Assembly (NCBI GenBank): GCA_031423955.1
Contig: JANPGJ010000446.1
Location: forward strand, 1 to 7,669
DNA: 7,669 bases
From: JAEUOS01 sp031423955
Lineage (GTDB): Bacteria > Pseudomonadota > Gammaproteobacteria > Burkholderiales > JAEUOS01
Direction of reading: 5' to 3'
Shown here: positions 6,001 through 7,669 of the stretch, one piece after another
How the letters are laid out: each line of letters starts with the position of its first letter
How positions within the stretch are numbered: position 1 is the stretch's first letter
Made by a program: the position numbers and the translations under genes
The notes under the pieces: generated by a model
The model's input: only the letters and a program-made list of their open reading frames with translations
Databases searched by the model: none
Told to the model about the DNA's origin: nothing

Positions 6001-7669
6001 TGGCGCCGGCTATGCCGGCTTCACCTTCAGCGTGCGCGACCAGAGCGCGGCCTACGACAGCGCGCCCAACACCATCACCTTCAATGTCACCGCGGTCAAC
6101 GACGCGCCGGTCCGGACCGCGGGCACGGTCGCCAATCTCACCGTGCTGGAGGACTCCGGTTTCACCAGCCTGGGGTTTGGCAGCGTGGCCTATTCCGCAG
6201 GCGGCGGCGCCGACGAACTCGGCCAGACCCTGACCTTTGCGGTGACGACCGTGCCTTCAGGCAGCGTCGGCAACGTTTATCTGGCCGACGGCACCACGCT
6301 GGTCACCACCACCACCTACACATTGGCCGACATCCGCGGCATGCAGTTCAAGCCGACCGCCAATGCCAGCGGCGGCACGGCATTCCAGTACAACGTCACC
6401 GACTCGGGCGGCGGCCCCTCGAACAGTGTCAGCGAGTTCATCACGCTCACGGTCACCGCGGTCAACGATGCGCCAACCCTGACCGCGACGGCGGCGAATC
6501 CGGCGTTCACCGAAGCCGCCGGCGCGGGCACGCAGGCCGCCGCGGTGAATCTGTTTAGCGGCGCGGCGGCGAGCACCGTCGAGACCGGGCAGACCCTGAC
6601 CGGACTGACCTTCACCTTAAGCGGCCTGGCCGACGGCGCCAGCGAAGTGCTGGTGGTCAACGGCACCACCATCGCGCTCGGGGCGAACAGTTCCGGCACC
6701 ACCGCCACCAACAGCCTGAGCTACAACGTCACGGTCAGCGGTGCGACTGCGACGGCGGTGCTCTCCGGCGGCACGCTCAGTGCCGCGGCGATGCAGACCC
6801 TGGTCAATGGCATCACCTACCAGAACACCAGCACCGACAACCCGACGGCCGGCAGCCGTGTATTGACACTGACGCAGATCACCGACAGCGGTGGCGTAGC
6901 CAATGGCGGCGTCAACACCACCTCTCTGTCGATCGTCTCGACGGTGGCGGTGACGGCGGTCAACGATGCGCCGACGGCGACCATCACGCCCTTGACCTAC
7001 AGCGCCACCGAGCAGGTTGCGCTGACCCTGCACGGCACCGGCCTCTCCATCGCCGATGTCGATGCTGGCGGCGCTACCGTCCAGGCGACCCTTGGCGTCG
7101 TGAGCGGCACCCTGAACGTGGCCGCCGGCACCACCGGCGTGACCGTCAGCAACTCCGGTACTGCCACCGTGACGCTGAGCGGCACGATTGCACAGATCAA
7201 CAACCTGCTGGCCGGCAGCTTGAGCGGGACGGTCACCTACATCATCAGCAGCGACACACCGGCCGCCACGGACACGCTAACCCTCACCGCCAGCGACCTC
7301 GGCAACACCGGCACTGGCGGCACGCTCACCGGCAACGACACCGCAACCATCAATATCACCGCGGTCAACGATGCACCGACGGCAACGATTACTCCGCTGA
7401 CCTACGCCGCTACCGAGCAAACGTCCCTGACCTTGCACGGCACCGGCCTTTCCATCGCCGATGTGGATGCCGGTAGCGCCACGGTGCAGGCGACCTTGGG
7501 CGTAGTGAGCGGCACCCTGACTGTTGGGGCAGGCACTACCGGCGTGACCGTCAGCAACTCCGGTACCGCCACTGTGACGCTGAGCGGCACGATCACCCAG
7601 ATCAACAACCTGCTGGCTGGCAGTTTGAGCGGCACCGTCACCTACATCCTCAACAGCGATACGCCGCCA
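2..7669 (+). CDS. Giant multidomain DUF4347/cadherin-like repeat adhesin, partial at both ends
   Basis: A single frame is open for 2556 codons from base 2 to the last base. The modular repeats stay in this phase throughout, with every NDAP linker starting in the same frame, so there is no frameshift. Residue numbers count from the codon at base 2. The order is: LEPR-XLL-like motif (4-16), Ala/Pro linker (36-65), DUF4347 (66-223), beta-helix (237-533), beta-sandwich module (534-642), cadherin-like module with a nested domain (643-959), four A repeats (960-1499), LamG (1505-1716), cadherin-like module (1717-1808), two B repeats (1809-2034), two single modules (2035-2322) and A repeats 5-6 (2323-2556). 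The composition is rich in Thr, Ala, Gly, Asn, Ser and Val, poor in Lys, with only two Cys. This fits a large extracellular adhesin or matrix protein, often exported by type I secretion, but no C-terminal signal is visible. The ATG at base 5 could be the start. An upstream start is more likely, because LEPR-XLL motifs normally follow a short basic leader. The exact ligand is unknown. Confidence 0.96.
11..49 (+). other. LEPR-XLL-like N-terminal motif (divergent)
   Basis: The residues read IEEVEARILHSAD, followed by a Leu/Ala-rich stretch. This resembles the short LEPR-XLL motif (roughly xLEPRxLLSAD) found at the N-terminus of very large repetitive bacterial proteins, commonly just before DUF4347. 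The core LEPR is VEAR here, so it is a divergent match, supported by the trailing ILHSAD and by the DUF4347 domain about 50 residues later. The motif is thought to be related to export or sorting; its mechanism is not established. Its position shows that the window begins within the first few dozen codons of the gene. Confidence 0.6.
107..196 (+). other. Ala/Pro-rich low-complexity linker
   Basis: About 30 residues dominated by Ala and Pro, including VAPPAPAAAPAPSAP, then a short Gln-rich stretch (EQQSQ). It separates the N-terminal motif from DUF4347. It is probably an extended flexible tether, and no binding motif is visible. Confidence 0.8.
197..670 (+). other. DUF4347 domain with SHG and YGC motifs (possible caspase-like fold)
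   Basis: Residues 66-223 carry the family hallmarks in order: IVFIDPRVPD (first strand), LEIIDLDPEQDGIAQI, the VHLISHGAD strand, LLIYGCDVAQQADG, LTGADVAASTDLTG and the closing GGDWNLEYATGDIE. The length of about 160 residues is typical. His126 of SHG (bases 377-379) and Cys169 of YGC (bases 506-508) follow hydrophobic strands and lie 43 residues apart. That layout recalls the His-Gly and Cys positions of caspase/CHAT-type peptidases. DUF4347 normally sits at the N-terminus of very large repeat adhesins, as here. Domain identity is confident. Peptidase activity, perhaps self-cleavage of the N-terminus or processing of a partner, is inference only. Confidence 0.9.
710..1600 (+). other. Right-handed parallel beta-helix region
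   Basis: The region opens with IYTVNSTANSGAGTLRQAI, a motif common at the N-cap of bacterial parallel beta-helix proteins, followed by DANANAGADSIVFNI. It continues with short rungs rich in Asn, Gly and Ile: STIRGLVINRF, NNLIAGNYIGTNATG, NGIEIS-like turns, NNTIGGTSATDRNIISGNG and a second GNYIGADATG. The two GNYIG(T/A)(N/D)ATG segments begin at 1070 and 1256, 62 residues apart. It ends near a DTLDPDTGPNNMQNFPVL segment that usually closes such helices. Such folds often bind or cleave polysaccharide, but I see no convincing catalytic set, so a structural or glycan-binding role is more likely. It contains the second of the protein's two cysteines (residue 273, base 818). Confidence 0.78.
1601..1927 (+). 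other. Beta-sandwich module following the beta-helix
   Basis: Residues 534-642 read FPVLTSAQVISSTQVTIAG, then YFRIEFFSNATGDGTGYGEG, QTYLGYVNVATNG, and an alternating Thr/Ser/Ala segment ending in SATATKSDATFTAFTDTSEF. This module often follows beta-helix segments in large bacterial surface proteins, and the alternating pattern suggests an immunoglobulin-like beta-sandwich. Its boundary with the next module is the NTAPTLD linker. No catalytic or metal-binding set is evident. Confidence 0.65.
1928..2878 (+). other. Cadherin-like module, discontinuous around a nested domain
   Basis: The first half (1928-2341) starts APTLDISKSPALAAVGED and contains TNGTWWYSTDNGSNWNALG, ARLLAADASTRLTFQGNANY and ITFRAWDQTTGSNGATA, a recognisable module of giant adhesins. 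In its usual form the RAWDQTTGSNG segment runs within about 20 residues into an AGGTTAFSSATDTASL-type strand and the NDAP linker. Here those two parts are separated by about 156 residues (2342-2809). The closing strand, AGGTTAFSSATDTASLVVN, is present at 2810-2866 and leads to PVNDAP. The module is therefore complete but split. It is probably structural, and may bind calcium at interdomain linkers. Confidence 0.72.
2342..2809 (+). other. Jelly-roll-like domain nested inside the cadherin-like module
   Basis: Residues 781-936 begin GNMLDTFSAISYSNSDGSDT and continue WAGNWVDIDG, GGSLTLKSNNMTDWVYREANL, ATVSFDYDSGLNAGSGG, VYFQVSGNGGASYTTLATF, FSADISAYAAADTRIRFLIAG and QMDIDNFQIAF. The DxFSAxSYSNxDGS opening, the SFDY strand, the SxNGGxSYTTL strand and the IDNFQI close are typical of a jelly-roll module found elsewhere in secreted bacterial proteins, similar to MAM or carbohydrate-binding folds. 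It sits between two halves of another domain without breaking the frame. A ligand-binding role is plausible, but none can be assigned. Confidence 0.68.
2879..3283 (+). repeat. Repeat A1 (405 bp, 135 residues, cadherin-like)
   Basis: First of a family with an exact 405-bp period. It starts APTATITPLTYAATEQTSL, continues LHGTGLSIADVDAGGATVQ, TLGVVSGSLNVTAGTTGV, TVTLSGTIAQINNLLAGSL, SDTPPATDTLTLTASDLGN and ends ATINITAVND. The DVD acidic cluster and the terminal NDAP linker suggest calcium-stabilised cadherin-like packing. The variable codon at 3032 encodes Thr (VTAGTT), as in A3. Confidence 0.93.
3284..3688 (+). repeat. Repeat A2 (405 bp, 135 residues)
   Basis: Second tandem copy, the same length as A1 with no insertion or deletion. 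It differs by DVDASSATVQ, LTVGAGTTGV (Gly at 3437), TITQINN, INSDAPPATDTFTL and GGTKTGNDTA. Many nucleotide differences from A1 are at third codon positions, so the protein sequence is conserved more strongly than the DNA. Confidence 0.93.
3689..4093 (+). repeat. Repeat A3 (405 bp, 135 residues)
   Basis: Third tandem copy. Variations include SLNLHGTG, DVDAGSATVQ, LTVTAGTTGV (Thr at 3842), TIVQINN, SLGGTVTFIINSD and NAGNGGTLTGND; it ends in ITAIND rather than ITAVND. It carries the codon pattern gagcaaacgtccctga at 3731, which recurs at the same place in A6 but not in the other copies. Confidence 0.93.
4094..4498 (+). repeat. Repeat A4 (405 bp, 135 residues)
   Basis: Fourth tandem copy. It has SLILHGTG, LTVGAGTTGVTVTNSG (Gly at 4247), TVILSGTIAQ, YILTSDTPPASDTL and GGTMTANDTA. 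It ends ITAVND at 4498, after which only the first five residues of another A unit (APTAT) appear before the sequence changes to the LamG domain. Confidence 0.93.
4514..5149 (+). other. LamG / concanavalin A-like lectin domain
   Basis: Residues 1505-1716 show the LamG-like jelly-roll in order: RALSFDGTDSVVVPP, LTIEATVQRTG, IILNKEGEYEIGIGSNGKLQ, WVNLAVTYNSGVVKAYVNG, LTIGGRQNT, FVGLIDEVRVWNVERSGAQI, and the closing GLVGYWRFSETSGTVAVDSS with GYNGVLGNA. The G-x-IDEVRVWN strand and the GYWRF...SGT...DSS motif are diagnostic of this superfamily in secreted bacterial proteins. Such domains often bind carbohydrate or host and matrix ligands, with calcium. The ligand cannot be read from the sequence. 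It is the most likely ligand-binding part of the visible protein. Confidence 0.9.
5150..5425 (+). other. Cadherin-like / Tandem-95-type module
   Basis: Residues 1717-1808 read NLDYSTNEDTALAVAASGVL, then ASDPEGTALIATLVSGPSN, FTLNADGSFSYTPSANFNG, TDSFVITARDGS and the ATVTLTVAAVND close. The NEDT opening, the DPEGT acidic site, GSFSYTPxxNFNGTDSF and the terminal VNDAP are the hallmarks of the short (about 90 residues) cadherin-like repeat. It links the LamG domain to the B repeats and is probably a rigid calcium-binding spacer. Confidence 0.88.
5426..5764 (+). repeat. Repeat B1 (339 bp, 113 residues, cadherin-like)
   Basis: The unit starts APTGADKTITTNEDTAYTFS and continues ADFGFADVDSGDTISAVRI, TLPGAGTLTLSGSAVSASQV, ANIGNLVFTPAANANGTGY, LTFSVRDQSSTYDAAPNTI and FNVTAVND. 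The FADVDSGD cluster and NDAP linker are candidate calcium ligands. It is followed directly by a second copy. Confidence 0.93.
5765..6103 (+). repeat. Repeat B2 (339 bp, 113 residues)
   Basis: Direct tandem copy of B1 with identical length. Long runs are unchanged, notably the segment encoding KTITTNEDTAYTFS and the one encoding ANIGNLVFTPAA. Substitutions cluster in the middle, where TLSGAAVTASQVVLAANIG replaces TLSGSAVSASQVITTANIG, and near ADANGAGYAG. The clustering may reflect variable surface loops, though two copies are too few to prove it. Confidence 0.93.
6104..6469 (+). other. Single cadherin-like module (122 residues)
   Basis: Residues 2035-2156 start APVRTAGTVANLTVLEDSGF and include GSVAYSAGGGADELGQTLTF, VGNVYLADGTTLVTTTTYTL, DIRGMQFKPTANASGG, FQYNVTDSGGGPSNSVSE and TLTVTAVND. 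This is another known spacer type in giant adhesins, where the phrases DELGQTLTF and IRGMQFKPTANASG recur. It occurs only once in the window. Confidence 0.8.
6470..6967 (+). other. Single long cadherin-like module (166 residues)
   Basis: Residues 2157-2322 start APTLTATAANPAFTEAAGAG and include AVNLFSGAAASTVETGQTLT, LTFTLSGLADGASEVLVVNG, GGTLSAAAMQTLVNGITYQN, RVLTLTQITDSGGVANGG and end TVAVTAVND. The VETGQTL...GLADG and MQTLVNGITYQNTS phrases mark a longer spacer class than its neighbours. It ends exactly where repeat A5 starts. Confidence 0.8.
6968..7372 (+). repeat. Repeat A5 (405 bp, 135 residues), second A array
   Basis: The A family resumes after 2469 bp of unrelated modules, again at exactly 405 bp. 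Variations include LTYSATEQVALTLHGTG, DVDAGGATVQ, LNVAAGTTGV (Ala at 7121), YIISSDTPAATDTL and GGTLTGNDTA. Its 3' end matches that of A3: 31 bases at 7331-7361 are identical to 4052-4082. Confidence 0.93.
7373..7669 (+). repeat. Repeat A6 (first 297 of 405 bp, cut by the window edge)
   Basis: Sixth copy of the A family, truncated only by the end of the window after SDTPP. It shares the Gly variant LTVGAGTTGV (7526) with A2 and A4, TITQINN with A2, and the codon string gagcaaacgtccctga (7415) with A3. The array probably continues beyond the window. Confidence 0.92.

Noticed and set aside
4499..6967. Possible insertion sequence or mobile element splitting the A array
   Set aside because: The segment is entirely in frame, encodes extracellular domains, and has no transposase, inverted ends or target duplication that I can see. 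Domain shuffling is a better description.

Overview
The whole window lies inside one protein-coding gene. Reading the + strand from base 2, the frame stays open for 2556 codons to the last base (2..7669), with no stop and no frameshift. Both ends of the gene lie outside the window, or the start is at its extreme left edge. There is no intergenic space, RNA gene, CRISPR array, insertion sequence or terminator.

The product is a giant, repetitive, cysteine-poor surface or secreted protein of the DUF4347 / cadherin-like adhesin type. In order from the N-terminal side it has: a divergent LEPR-XLL-like motif (11-49); an Ala/Pro-rich linker (107-196); a DUF4347 domain with an SHG...YGC His/Cys pair (197-670); a right-handed beta-helix region (710-1600); a beta-sandwich module (1601-1927); and a cadherin-like module (1928-2878) whose sequence is split by a jelly-roll-like domain (2342-2809). 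Four tandem 135-residue repeats follow (A1-A4, 2879-4498). Next come a LamG/concanavalin-like domain (4514-5149), a Tandem-95-like cadherin module (5150-5425), two 113-residue repeats (B1-B2, 5426-6103) and two single modules (6104-6469 and 6470-6967). The 135-residue family then returns (A5 and truncated A6, 6968-7669). Nearly every module ends in a (V/I)NDAP linker.

The high GC content, strong G/C preference at third codon positions and this domain set suggest a high-GC proteobacterium, probably beta- or gammaproteobacterial; the genus cannot be read from the window. Proteins of this design are usually large exported adhesins or matrix proteins, often handled by type I secretion. The C-terminal secretion signal and any transporter genes are outside the window, so that part is inference.

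The most interesting points are the possible caspase-like dyad in an otherwise nearly cysteine-free giant protein, the domain nested inside a cadherin-like module, and the exact 405-bp repeat family. That family is interrupted by an 823-codon cassette and shows a two-unit alternation and mosaic similarity.
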